This document shows positions 1-10,299 of a stretch of DNA of 64,000 nucleotides, piece after piece; position 1 is the first letter of the stretch; the number at the start of each line of letters is the position of its first letter. This DNA comes from Dasypus novemcinctus (Eukaryota > Chordata > Mammalia > Cingulata > Dasypodidae). The notes under the pieces are model-generated. The model had not been told where the DNA came from and made no database searches. It worked only from the letters and a program-made list of their open reading frames with translations. The stretch is taken from assembly GCF_030445035.2 (NCBI RefSeq), contig NC_080683.1, forward strand, positions 118,591,225 to 118,655,224, given 5' to 3'. Made by a program: the position numbers and the translations under genes.

Positions 1-283
1 AGGTCCCGGCAGGGCCACGCGTTCTCTGAAGTCCCTTCTGTTCTGGTGGTGGCGCACCAGCAACCCCCTAACTCAACCCCTGGCTGTCTCTTCCTGGTTG
101 TCTCCTGCTGTGTCCCAATTTCCTTTGCTTATAAGGACTCCAGTCACATGCCCTGATTCAGTTTGGTTTCTTTTTAATAGATCCTTTGGAAGTGCAATTT
201 ATAAGTGAGTTCCCACCCTCTTGACTGAGAGTTAGGATTTGAGCACATCTGTGTGGGGGTCATGATTCGGTCCCTAACCCCTG
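1..283 (-). mobile_element. MaLR/MLT1-type LTR relic, cut by the window edge
   Basis: Running in reverse, the block shows features of MLT1-like LTRs: TTATAAGGACTCCAGTCA, a CCCACCCTCTTGACT-like part, and GGGGGTCATGATTCGG near its end at about 283. It is an old, diverged ERVL-MaLR fossil with no coding part. Confidence 0.6.
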
Positions 284-1009
284 GGATGGTGGTCACCGTC
301 AATGCCAACGGTCCATCAGCGACACGTCCACAGCCCTTGCGAGGTGAGCCTGGTTGACTTCCACTGTCTCAACCCTGCACTGCCTGGTCATCCAGGAAGG
401 GAAGAGGCCTGGGGAAGAAGGTGGTGTGGGGTGCCAAAAATACAGCAAGAGCTCATCCCTGGGGAAGGTGGGACTTAGGCCGTTGGGGAATACAATCTAG
501 GCTCATTATATTTCATTTCTGTGGGTGTGTTCTGAAGAAAAAGAAGAAAAGGAGAAATAACACATCATATCAGGAAATGATGGGCATTGCAAAATTTCAG
601 AACTGGGAATAGAAAACATTAGACAATTATTTAGAGACTAATTATAGACAATTATTGGAGCAGTGTTATCTAATTTCCATGCAGTTCAATAACAATTATG
701 TGTCTCATTAGATGGGTGCCACATTAACTTTGTGGAATGCCCTATCTGATTAGAAGAGTAAGCAGTCTACACATATATTCAATATTTATTGTCTGTTGAT
801 GTTCTAATTAGCAGAAAAGGAGCGTGCTGATGGCTGGTTGCAGAGTGAGGCAAAAGGCCCATGATTAAGGTGAGTTGTTATAAGAAACGTTTTCCAGGCT
901 TCCCCATTGCTGGCAGGAGGCGGCATCCAACAATCAAGGAACCAGACGTGGGCTTACTCCTGGAGTGGTGGACAAAATCAGCCATCTCCATGTCTTGGTC
1001 TCCACGTGC
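284..1009. other. Unique sequence with an ATTA-rich block
   Basis: No repeat or gene is recognised. Between about 605 and 820 the sequence is AT-rich with several TAATTA/ATTAG/ACAATTAT motifs, typical of homeodomain and SOX sites, so a conserved non-coding element is possible. The small open frames are chance. Confidence 0.35.
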
Positions 1010-1125
1010 AAAATGAGGAAAAATTATGGCACCTGATCCTTAGGATTATTCGAGGATTAAATGGTGTCCAGGATATAGTAAGTGCTAGATCAGTATTAGT
1101 TGTTGCTATTATTATTTGTCTTGTC
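1010..1125 (+). repeat. MIR SINE, 3' part
   Basis: The segment runs AATGAGGAAAAATTATGGCACCTG, then GGATTATTCGAGGATTAAATGG, AGTAAGTGCTAGATCAGTATTAG. It follows the MIR 3' half (cctcat...gaggattaaatg...agtaagcgctcaataaatgttag). Confidence 0.55.
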
Positions 1126-1394
1126 AAGGACATTGTTGTTCTTGGGGTTGTAATTGTTCATAGTATCTGTTTGGTGCTGTACTGAAAGTAACCTAGGCAT
1201 CAAGGATGATTCAGGCAAGCAGGAAGTGGTCTTTGGCCAGCGTCTCTTAATCAAACTACAACGGGGAGGAAACAAGCGTTACTCAAAGTCATAGGACTAA
1301 AACCAGAAATAAATTTACAAATTAGTTTCTCCTTTGTCAGTTTTTATTTGGAGACCAAATCCCTGACTCCCGTTAATGCACTGTAACTTTGTCC

Positions 1395-1500
1395 ATCCTA
1401 CAGGGACTTTGTCTGTGCACCGATGAATAACCAGTGCATTTAATGCGCTGCACATAGGGATGCTAAATAAATATTTGTCAAATGATCAATGAATGGACAG
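1395..1500 (+). repeat. L2/MIR-like 3' tail
   Basis: The piece contains GCTAAATAAATATTTGTCAAATGATCAATGAATGG, the form of the L2/MIR end (ctcaataaatatttgttgaatgaatga). It is followed by imperfect GGAT/GGAC repeats to about 1540. The rest of 1126-1690 is unremarkable unique DNA. Confidence 0.45.
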
Positions 1501-1914
1501 GTGGATGAATGGATGGACAGATGGCTGGGTGGAGGGATGCATTCAGCAGAAGAGCTGGGTTGCCATTCTGAGCACCAAAATTGTACTTATGTATCAGGGA
1601 TCACTTACAACTTAGAATACAAGAAAATGGGAGTTGCCAGTTACATTTCTTTGATTTAGGCTGTACTATAGTATTTTTAAAAATCAGTGTTTTGGCAACT
1701 TTTTTTTTTCTATTCCTTTTTTTAACCTATTTTGTACATTTAATAATTGAAAATATAAATAATAATAAGGTAATAAAAAGAAACCACCATTGAATAAAAA
1801 CATACATTTCTCAATTAAATACACTGGATACATATACATTTTTTTAAATCATACAAAATGTTACATAATATATTTGGTTCAGAATAACACACTCATGCAG
1901 TATTTGTCCTTTTG

Positions 1915-4900
1915 TGTCTGGCTTGCTTCGCTCAACATAATGTCCTTCAGATTCATCCATGTTGTCATGTGCTTTATGACTTCATTTCTTCTTACAGCTG
2001 CTTAATATTCCATTGTGGGAATATACCACAGTTTATCCATTCATTGGCTGATGGACACCTGGGTTGTTTACAACTTTTGACAGTTGTGAATAATGATGCT
2101 ATGAACATCATTGTGCAGATATCTGTTCTCATCACTGCTCTCAGTTCTTCTGGATATATACACGGTAGTGGTAATTCAGGGTCATGTGGCCAGTCTATCT
2201 ATATTCAACTTCTTCAGGAACTGCCAAACAGTCCTCCACAGTGACTGTACCATTTTGCATTCCCACTAACAATGAATAAGTGTTCCTATCTCTCCACATC
2301 CTCTCCAGCACTGTTGTTCTCTGTCTTTTTAATAGTGGCCATTCCGATAGGTGTGGAATGATATCTCATTGTAGTTTTGATTTGCATTTCCCTAATAATT
2401 AGTGATGTTGAGCACTTCTTCATGTGTTGTTGGTTGTTTTTTTGTGTTTTTTTGCCATTTGTATTTCTTCTTCAGACAAATGTCTATTCAAGTGTTTCGC
2501 CCATTTTTTAATTGGGTTGTTTGTCTTTTTATTCTTAGGTGTAACATCTCTTTATATATCCTAGATATTAAACCCTTATCAGATATGTGATTTCCAAATA
2601 TTTTCTCCCATTGAATTGGCTACCTTTTCACCCTTTTGACAAAGTCCCATGAGATGCAAAAGTGTTTAATTTCAAGGAGGTCCCATTTATCTATTTTTTC
2701 TTTGTTGCATGTGCTTTGGGTGTAGGGTCCAAGAAACCACTACCTACTACAAGGTGTTGAAGATGTTTCCCTGCATTTTCTTCTAGTAGTTTTATGGTCC
2801 TGGCTTTTATATTTGGGTCTTTGATCCATTTTGATTTGATTCTTGTATAGAGAGTGAGATAGATGTCCTCTTTCATTCTTTGATTATAGATATACAGTAC
2901 TCCCAGCACCATTTGTTGAAGAGACTGTTATTGTCTCATTAACATGAACTAGTAAGTGAGAATTTATTTCTGGACTCTCAATTCTGTTCTGACCACTGTA
3001 GCTTTGTAATATGTTTCAAGGTCAGGCAGTGAAATTCTTCCTATGTTGTTCTTCTTTTTTAGAATGATTTTGGCTATTTGGGTGCACTTTCCCTTCCAAA
3101 TGAATTTGGTAATTGCCTTTTCTAATGCTGTAAAGAAGGCTGTTGGGGATTTGATTGGTATTGCTTTTTTCTTTTCTTTAAAATATTATTTGTTTTTATT
3201 TCTCTTCTCTCCCCCTGCCCCATTGTCTGCTCTCGTGTCCATTTGCTGTGTGTTCTCCTACATCCGCTTGCATTGTTAGGCAGCACTATGAAACTGCGTC
3301 TCTTTTTTGTTGCGTCATCTTGCTGCATCAGCTCTTTGTGTGGCGCCACTCCTGGGTGGGCTGTGCTTTTTTCACATGGGATGACTCTCCTTGTGGGGCA
3401 TACTCCTTGTATGTGGGGCATCCCTACGAGGGGGCGCCCCTGCTTGGCAAGGCACAGCACTTCTTGTGCGCGGCAGCACTGCGTGTGGGCCAGCTTACCA
3501 AGTGGGTCAGGAGACCCTGGGTACTGAACCCTGGACCCTCCATATGGTAGGCGGATGCTCTATCAGTTGAGCCATGTCCATTTCCCCAATTGGTATTGCA
3601 TTGAATCTATAAATGAGTTTGGGTAAGACTGACATCTTCGTAATATTTATTCTTCCAATCCAAGAACATGGAATGTCTTTCCATTTGTGTAGGTCTTTTA
3701 AAATTTCTTTTAGGATTTTTTTTTTTTTTTTGTAGTTTTCTGCATATAGGTCCTGTACGTCTTTGGTTAAATTAATTCCTAGGTATTTGAGTCTTTTTGT
3801 TGTTATTGTAAATGGAATTTTCCCCCAGATTTACTCCTCAGATTGTTCAGTACTAGTGTACAAAAACATTACTGATTGTTGGATGTTGCTCTTGTATCCT
3901 GCCACTTTGCCGAGCTTATTTATTAGCTCAATTAGTTTTGTCATGGATACTTAAGAATTTTCTAAGTACAGTATCATGTCATCCGTAAACAGAGGTTTAC
4001 ATCCTCTTTTCCTATTTGGATGAATTTCTTTTTTTTTTTTTTTCTTGTCTAATTTCCCTAGCTAGAACTTCTAGTACAATATTAAATAACAATGGTGACA
4101 ATGGGCATCCTTGTCTTGTTCCTGATCTTAGAGGGAAAGCTTTCAACCTTTCTCAATTGAGTATGATATTTGCTGTGGGTTTTTCATGTATACCTTTTAT
4201 CATATTGAGGAATTTTCCTTCTATTCCTATCTGTTGAAGTGTTTTTATCAAGAAAGGATGCTGGATTTTCTCAAATGTCTTTTCTGTATTGTTGAGATTA
4301 TCATGTGTTTTTTTCCCTTCAATTTGTTAATATGGTGTAGTATGTTGATTGATTTTCTTATGTTGAACCAGCCTTGAATATGAGGAATAAATCCTACTTG
4401 GTTGTGATGTATAAGTCTTTTGATATGCTGTTGGATTTGATTTGCAAGTATTTTGTTGAGAATTTTTGCATCTATATTCATTAGAAAGATTGGTCTGTAA
4501 TTTTCTTTTCTTGTAGTATCTTTATCTGGCTTTGGTATTAGGACAATGTTGGCTTCATAAAATGTGTTGTGTAATTTTCCCTCCTCTTCAATTTCTTGGA
4601 AGAGTTTAAATAGGATTGGTGTTAATTCTTCTCAAAATGCTTGATAGAAATCACCAGTGAGGCCATCTGGTCCTGGACTTTTATTTGCTGGGAGATTTTT
4701 GATGGTGGAGTCAAACTCTTTAAATGTCTCTGGATTGTTAAGTTCTTGTATTTCTTTTAGGGTCAGTGTAGGTCGTTTGTGCATTTCTAGGAATTTGTCC
4801 ATTTCATCTAGGTTGTCTATTTTGTTGGCATATAGTTTCCATAATATCCTCTTATAATTCTTTTTGTTTCAGTTGTAACTTCTCCCCTTTAATTTCTGAT

Positions 4901-6050
4901 TGTATTTATTTGTATCTTCTCTCTTTTTTCTTTGTTAGTCTAGCTAGGTGTTTGCCAATTTTATTGATCTTCCCAAAGAACCAGTTTGTGGTTTTGTTGA
5001 TTCTCTCTACTGTTTTGTTGTTGTTGTTGTTGTTCACAATTACTTTATTTCTGCTCTAATTTTTATTATCTCTTTCCTGCTGTTTGCTTTGGGATTGGTT
5101 TCCTGTTATTTTTCTAGTTTCTCTAGTTCAGTTAAATCTTTGAGTTTAGCTCTTTCTTCTTTTTTAATATAGGCATTTAGGGTTATAAATTTTCCTCTCA
5201 AGGCTGCCTTTGCTGTATCACATAAGTTTTGATAAGTTGTGTTCTCATTTTCATTTGTCTCAAAATAGTTACTGATTTCACTTGCAGTTTTGTCTTTGAC
5301 CCACTGACTATTTAGGAGTGTGTTGTTCAGCCTCCACACATTTGCAAATTTACGTTTTTCCTGTCTGTTATTGATTTCCGGTTTCATTCCATTATGGTCT
5401 GAGAGGTGCTTTGTATAATCTCAATCTTTTTATATTTATTGAGAGCTGCATTGTGCCCTAACATGTGGTCTATCCTGGAGAAAGATCCATGGGCACTTGA
5501 GAAGAATGTATAACCCACTGAGTTTGGATGTGGTGTTCTCTATATGTCTGTTAGGTCTAATTCATTTATCATAGTGTTCAAGTTCTCCGTTTCTTTGTTG
5601 ATCTTCCATCTAGTTGTTCTATCTAATGATGTGAGCAGGGTGTTTAAGTCTCTAATGATTATTGTAGAGATGTCTGTTTCTCCCTTCAGTTTTGCCATAA
5701 TTTATCTCATGTGTTTTGGGTGGGGCACTGTGGTCAGGTGCATAGATATTTATTACTGCTATTTCTTCCTGGTGGACTGTCCTTTTTATTAATATATAAT
5801 GGCCTTCTGTATCTCTTATAACTTTTTTGCATTTAAAGTTTGTTTTGTCTGATATTAGTGTAGCTACCCCTGCTCTTTTGGGTTTCTGTTTACATGGAGT
5901 ATCTTTTGCCAACCTTTCATTTTCAGCTGTTTTGTATCCCTGAATCTAAGGTGATTTTCTTGTAAGCTGCATATGGATGGTTTATGTTTTTTCATGCATT
6001 CCGTCAGCCCTTATCTTTTGATTAGGGAGTTTAATCCATTCACATTCAGT
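1915..6050 (-). pseudogene. L1 ORF2 remnant (endonuclease, reverse transcriptase, C-terminal zinc-knuckle region)
   Basis: Recognisable minus-strand segments run in the correct order. Endonuclease: KRAGVATLISDKTNF...IRDTEGHYILIKR and INIYAPD at 5652-5912. Linker: [13 protein letters not shown]...[14 protein letters not shown] at 5106-5387. Reverse transcriptase: [20 protein letters not shown], then a [17 protein letters not shown]-type block, at 4248-4481. C-terminal part: YTRIKSKWIKDPNIK and TPKAHATKK at 2691-2912. After removing the SINE the length is about 1230 codons, near the usual 1275. Stops and frame changes separate these blocks, so the protein is not made. Confidence 0.9.
3165..3588 (-). 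mobile_element. DAS-type tRNA SINE (long form) nested in L1 ORF2
   Basis: On the minus strand it has a tRNA-like head with A box and B box (GGCTCAACTGATAGAGC, TACCATATGG, GGGTTCAGTACCC), then the long body and an A-rich tail. A perfect 11-bp target-site duplication, ATTGGTATTGC, flanks it at 3154-3164 and 3589-3599. It is therefore younger than the L1 it interrupts. Confidence 0.93.
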
Positions 6051-6064
6051 GATATTATTGTAAA

Positions 6065-7140
6065 TGCACTATTTACTTCCATCTTTTTATTCTTTGGTTT
6101 TCATATGTCATATCATGTTTTCATTTGTCTTTTTACTCTTTTGGTTTTCCTTTCTGCTATTTTTTTGTCTTTTATACTCCCCTCCCTCCAAGCCTCTCTC
6201 TCCTGTCTTTTTCTTGCAGTTTCTAAGGCTTCCTTTAATATTTCCTGCAAATGTGGATTCTTTTTGCAAACTCTCTTGGTTTCCTTTTGTTTGTGAATGT
6301 TTTATATTCACCTTCATATCTGAAGGACAATTTTACTAGATAAAGATTTCTCAGCTGGCAGTTTTTCTCTTTTGGTATCCTAATTGTATCATACCACTGT
6401 CTTCTCACCTTTATGGTTTCTGAAGAGAAATCCATGATAAGTCTTACTGGACATCCCTTGTATTTTATGGTTTGCTTTTCCCTTGCTACTCTGAGAATTT
6501 CTCTTTATCTTTGTCGTTTGACATTCTGAATTGTACATGTCTTGGAGTAGGTCTATTCAGATTAATTTTGATTGGGGTACAGTACATTTTTTTGAGATGT
6601 AAATTCATTTCTTTCACGAGAGTTGGGATTTTTTTCAGCTGTTATCTCCTCAAATACTCTTTCTTCCCTTTTCCCCTCTCTTCTCCTTCTGGAACTCCCA
6701 TGACACTTAAGTTGTTGCATTTTGTGTTGTTATTCAACTCTCTGATTCCCTGTTCAATTTTTTCCATTCTTATCTCTGTTCTTTTCTCTCTTCAATTTCA
6801 GCTGTTCTGTCTTCTGTATCACTTATTCTTTCTGCTGTATGCCTCTAATGTGTTTTTTATTTCACCTATTGTGTCTTTCTTTCCTTGGGGTCTGCTACTT
6901 TTCTGTTCAGGATTTCGAATTCTTCATTGCACTCATTCAATGTCTTCTTGATGTTATCTCTTTAACCATATTGCTTTTCAACTCATTAATTTGATTTTGC
7001 AAATTTGTGTGCCTCTCGCTGATTAGTTCTCTCAAATCCTATGTCTCTTCAGGGGCTTTGATGTATTCCTTTTCTTGGGCCGTGTCTTCTATTTTCTTAG
7101 TAAGCTCATAATTTTTTACTCATGTCTAGGCATCTGATTA
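6065..7140 (-). pseudogene. L1 ORF1 remnant (RNA-binding coiled-coil protein)
   Basis: The minus-strand C-terminal part at 6235-6435 reads DFSSETIKVRRQWYDTIR, then LVKLSFRYEGEYKTFTNK. This aligns with the L1 ORF1 C-terminal domain (human: LTADLSAETLQARREWG..., AKLSFISEGEIKSFTDK). Upstream frames are Glu/Lys/Leu-rich, as expected for the coiled coil. Multiple stops and frameshifts are present. Confidence 0.8.
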
Positions 7141-7499
7141 GGATGTAGTTTACTCAGATGCTCAATTTCTTTCTCTTTTGTGGGGATTTAGTGGCAGGGG
7201 GCTGTGTGTTACCACTGCTCTGATTCTTGACTCGACATGGATTGTTAGGACGGTCTCTTCTAGTTGCTCAAAACTGGGCACTGGAACCAGTAATTGGTTG
7301 CAGACTCTCTTTCTCGGGCCTTGGGGAGGGAGGCTATAGAGGCTGGAAAAAGCACCTTATTTTTCATTTTCTTATGTGCACCTCCTTGGTCTGCCGGCAG
7401 ATGGCACTCTTTTTCAGCTTTCAGTTCAATGCCTTATCAGAGTGTATTTGTTTTAACACAGACTGGATCAATGTGACAGAGCTTCCTGCCTGGAGGCTA

Positions 7500-8010
7500 G
7501 GAGACTTGTGATTCAAACTTTCTGTGAGGCAGTTCTCCAGCTTTCTCTGGCAGCCCCCTCCCTTTTCCTGGCTAGGAAATATTTCCGCTGCTTTCTGAGT
7601 CCTCAACCATCAGTCCCTTTAGTGGAGGAGGAGATTGGGAGGGTCATATATCTTTAGCCCCTTGCTGGCTCCCAAGGCTAACAATGGTGCAGCCCCACTG
7701 GGCCTGGAAGGGCTCCTGGGACACAGCGGACCAAATGCGCGAGTCAAAAGCCGAATCAGCCTTAGGCTGTGTGTCTCTCTCCCTTTTCCTGGGGAGGTGC
7801 GTCCTCAACAATCAGTCCTGGCTAGAAGAGAGAGATGGGGAAGGTCGGATTTCTCCTGGGCCGGCCCCCAGGGCCAACCACAGGGTGTCCCACCCAGCCT
7901 GGAAGGGTGATGGGACATAGCAGAGCGGACCTGTGGGTCAGAAGCTGAGTCAGCCTTAGGCTGTGCCCCTCTCTCCCCTTTCCTGGGGTGGACCCCGGAG
8001 ACCCCTTTGT
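7500..8010 (-). repeat. Tandem units in the L1 5' UTR, about 195-200 bp
   Basis: AGCCTTAGGCTGTG occurs at 7758 and 7952, and GAGATTGGGAGGGTC at about 7631 recurs as GAGATGGGGAAGGTC at about 7833. Each is followed by the same order of features (GGCCTGGAAGGG or a close variant, GGGACACAGCGGA, TCCCTTTTCCTGG). A third, more diverged partial unit begins near 7553. GC content is high compared with the L1 body. This resembles the promoter monomers of rodent L1, but the sequence is unrelated to those as far as I can tell. Confidence 0.72.
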
Positions 8011-8252
8011 CTGTAGCCGCAGGCCCAGAGGCCTGAGAATCCTGCAGTGTCTTCAGGGCGGGGGAAGGTGCTGGCAGCAGCAGCTGGGTTCAACTCACCG
8101 CTTCATAGCAGTGATTTCTCTCCTCTGTCCCTCTCTCCTCTGGGCTGTGTCCAGCCTTCCCCTGGTGTCCCAGGCCCTAGAAGGTCTTTTTCTAGGGTCC
8201 TTCAGCTTGGCCTCTAGCTCTGCAGTAACCCTTGAGAAGCAGTCCTCTAGGT

Positions 8253-8331
8253 CAGTGATTCTCCAACTTGGGTGAGCGTCGGAATCCCGGGAAGGGGTGT
8301 TAACCCAGCTTGCTGGGACCCAGTTCCCCTT
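8253..8331 (+). repeat. MER5-type hAT DNA transposon fragment
   Basis: It opens CAGTGATTCTCCAACTTGGG, then TCGGAATC, then GTTAACCCAGCTTGCTGGGACCC. This is the terminal inverted repeat and left half of MER5A/B-like non-autonomous hAT-Charlie elements. The right half is missing. Confidence 0.7.
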
Positions 8332-8490
8332 TTCTCTCGACTTTTGCTATACAGTGTTTGGATGACAAATGTGTACTTTGGTACAGAAGGAAACTAACAC
8401 GCAGCTCCTGTATTATATGAAATATTGGGCCTGTCATTTCATCGCTGGATTTTCAGAACATTCTCGTAATTGGAGAAATAGAAATGAGTC

Positions 8491-8924
8491 TTGGCGGAGG
8501 ACTTGGCCCAGTGGTTAGGGCATCCGTCTACCACATGGGAGGCCCATGGTTCAAACCCCGGGCCTCCTTGACTCGTGTGCAGCTGGCCCATGCGCAGTGC
8601 TGATGTGCACAAGGAGTGCCGTGCCATGCAGGGGTGTGTCCCCCGTGTAGGGGAGCCCCACGCGCAAGGAGTGCTCGCCGTAAGGAGAGCCGCCCAGCGC
8701 GAAAGAAAGTGCAGCCTGCCCAGGAATGGCACCTCACACACAGAGAGCTGACACAGCAAGATGACGCAACAAAAAGAAGCACAGATTCCCATGCCGCTGA
8801 CAACAGCAGAAACAGACAAAGAAGACGCAGCAAACAGACACAGAGAACAGACAACCAGGGTGGCGGAGGGTGGGGGGGTGGGGAGGGGAGAGAAATAAAA
8901 TAAATAAATCGTTAAAAAAAAAAA
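8491..8924 (+). mobile_element. DAS-type tRNA SINE (long form)
   Basis: The tRNA-derived head reads GACTTGGCCCAGTGGTTAGG, TACCACATGGGAGG and GGTTCAAACCCC. The body has AAGGAGTGC repeats and the phrase AGCAAGATGACGCAACAAAA, then a G-rich tract and AATAAA-rich poly-A. A perfect 11-bp duplication AGAAATGAGTC lies at 8480-8490 and 8925-8935. The open frames inside both strands are SINE sequence, not genes. Confidence 0.95.
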
Positions 8925-8935
8925 AGAAATGAGTC

Positions 8936-9685
8936 ATTACGTTGCTGTGTCAAGAGCTACATAAATTAACAGTTTTAAAAAGCGAAAAGTTTTGGGATGA
9001 ATCCAGAAAAGTCTAGTCTCCCAGTTGTGCGTATTTGGGAACTGGAGTCCTCTACGCACAGAAGCTTGGATATTGGAGAAGGGAGAGTACAGCTGTCTTC
9101 CTGAAGAGCTATGGCAAAAGCTGATGGGTGGGCCTGGCTGATGAGGCTGAAGAAGAGAAGGGGACGGTAGATCTGGGTGAAGGGGGAGGCTTGGAGAGTC
9201 TTCAAGCTCTGAGTTGAGACAGAGGAAATGACAAGGATGAGCCCAGACAGAAGTAAGGAAGGGGCGCCGATGGAGCAGATGTGAAGCAGAGGTGCCAGCA
9301 GAGGACCAGGCCAGCTGGGGGCCTAAACGAGCAGCTTTGTGGTCATGTTCAAGATCAGTTCGTGGTGTTTACAATGGGGTCCACTGCAGGACCCCCCTGA
9401 GGGGCCACAAGCTGCTCCCAACCGGCCAAGTGTTTGTTTCCTTGGTTCCTTTACACAGAGCTAAGGGGTGCCTACCAGTAACCTACCGTACCTCCAAGAA
9501 CAGAACCAAAAGGATGTGTGTGTCTACCCTCTACAGACAGGCAGAGGCGTGCACACCTACACACCAGGCATCGTGGGGCCTGACACGCCCGAGATCTGCA
9601 GGACAGGCCGGAAGCCAGGACTTTATGCTGCAGTCTTCAGGCCAAAGGTCTTCTTCTGGAAAACTTCCATTTTTGCTCTTGTAAG
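8936..9685. other. Unique intergenic sequence
   Basis: Nothing recognisable. The largest open frames (about 130 codons) show no domain, no splice context and ordinary composition. Parts between 9120 and 9290 could be degraded L2. Confidence 0.4.
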
Positions 9686-9689
9686 GTCT

Positions 9690-9870
9690 TCATCTGATTG
9701 GATGCGGCCCACCCACAATTTTAAGGGCAGTCTCCTTTAACTGAAGTTAACTGCTTTTAGATGCTTTATAAAATCCCATCGAAGCAAGATCTAGATCAGT
9801 GTTGGATTAAATAACTGGCTACTATAGCCTAGCCAAGTCGAGACATAAGGCTAACCACTGTGCCTACTGA
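9690..9870 (-). mobile_element. LTR-like relic (MaLR-type end)
   Basis: In reverse orientation the piece shows GATTGGATGCGGCCCACCCA, then ATAACTGGCTACTATAGCC, then GACATAAGGCTAACCACTG. This is the form of a common mammalian MaLR-like LTR end (ttgacacataaaattaaccatcaca). It is short and diverged. Confidence 0.4.
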
Positions 9871-10299
9871 GAAAGCTAAGGGTAGCTAAACCTGGCTATT
9901 TATAAACTGAAATTAATGTGCAGTTAGAATGGACTAAGAGCCTAATTCAGTGGTCTGCTGAGAAGCCGGGTTGCTACTTGACACTGCATTTTGTAAGGCT
10001 CGTACAGGGGATGCTTACGACAATGAGCGGAATTCCCCTGCTTTTTCCAAGGGGCACTTGGTCAGCAATGTGTCATCCGTGTTTTCTTCAGTTGATTGTG
10101 GTTTTCGGTTGCTACCATTCTGGCTACTTAATGACAAACTGACTGAATTTAGCCTCTTTATTATGCATTGTTGGCTGTTTGATTAACTCTTGCAAATGCT
10201 GATATATTATTTGCAGCAATAGTATTTTTGGTCTCTAATCTTCTCCCACCTAGATTTTGATATGAATAATCCGTACTCTATTGTTTGAGCAGACGTCTA

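Larger units (their letters stand above)
1690..8252 (-). mobile_element. Near full-length L1 LINE, inverted, carrying a nested SINE
   Basis: Read on the minus strand, the order is 5' UTR (about 7145-8252), ORF1 (about 6065-7140), a short spacer, ORF2 (about 1915-6050), a 3' UTR of about 220 bp and a T-rich tract at 1699-1730 that is the poly-A tail. Without the SINE it is about 6.1 kb, the normal L1 length. Both ORFs are broken by many stops and frameshifts, so it is not mobile now. The 5' end abuts a MER5 fragment at 8253. I did not see a convincing target-site duplication. The 5' UTR contains tandem units, described separately. Confidence 0.9.

Noticed and set aside
6472-6951. 159-codon plus-strand hydrophobic frame (looks like a membrane protein)
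   Set aside because: Antisense of the L1 ORF1 coiled-coil region; T-rich codons give Phe/Leu/Ser by chance.
8491-8924. tRNA-like A and B boxes and open frames in SINE heads, here and in the other DAS copies
   Set aside because: These are SINE promoters, not tRNA genes: no cloverleaf with acceptor stem, and each continues into a SINE body or A-rich tail. The frames in both strands are shared by all copies.
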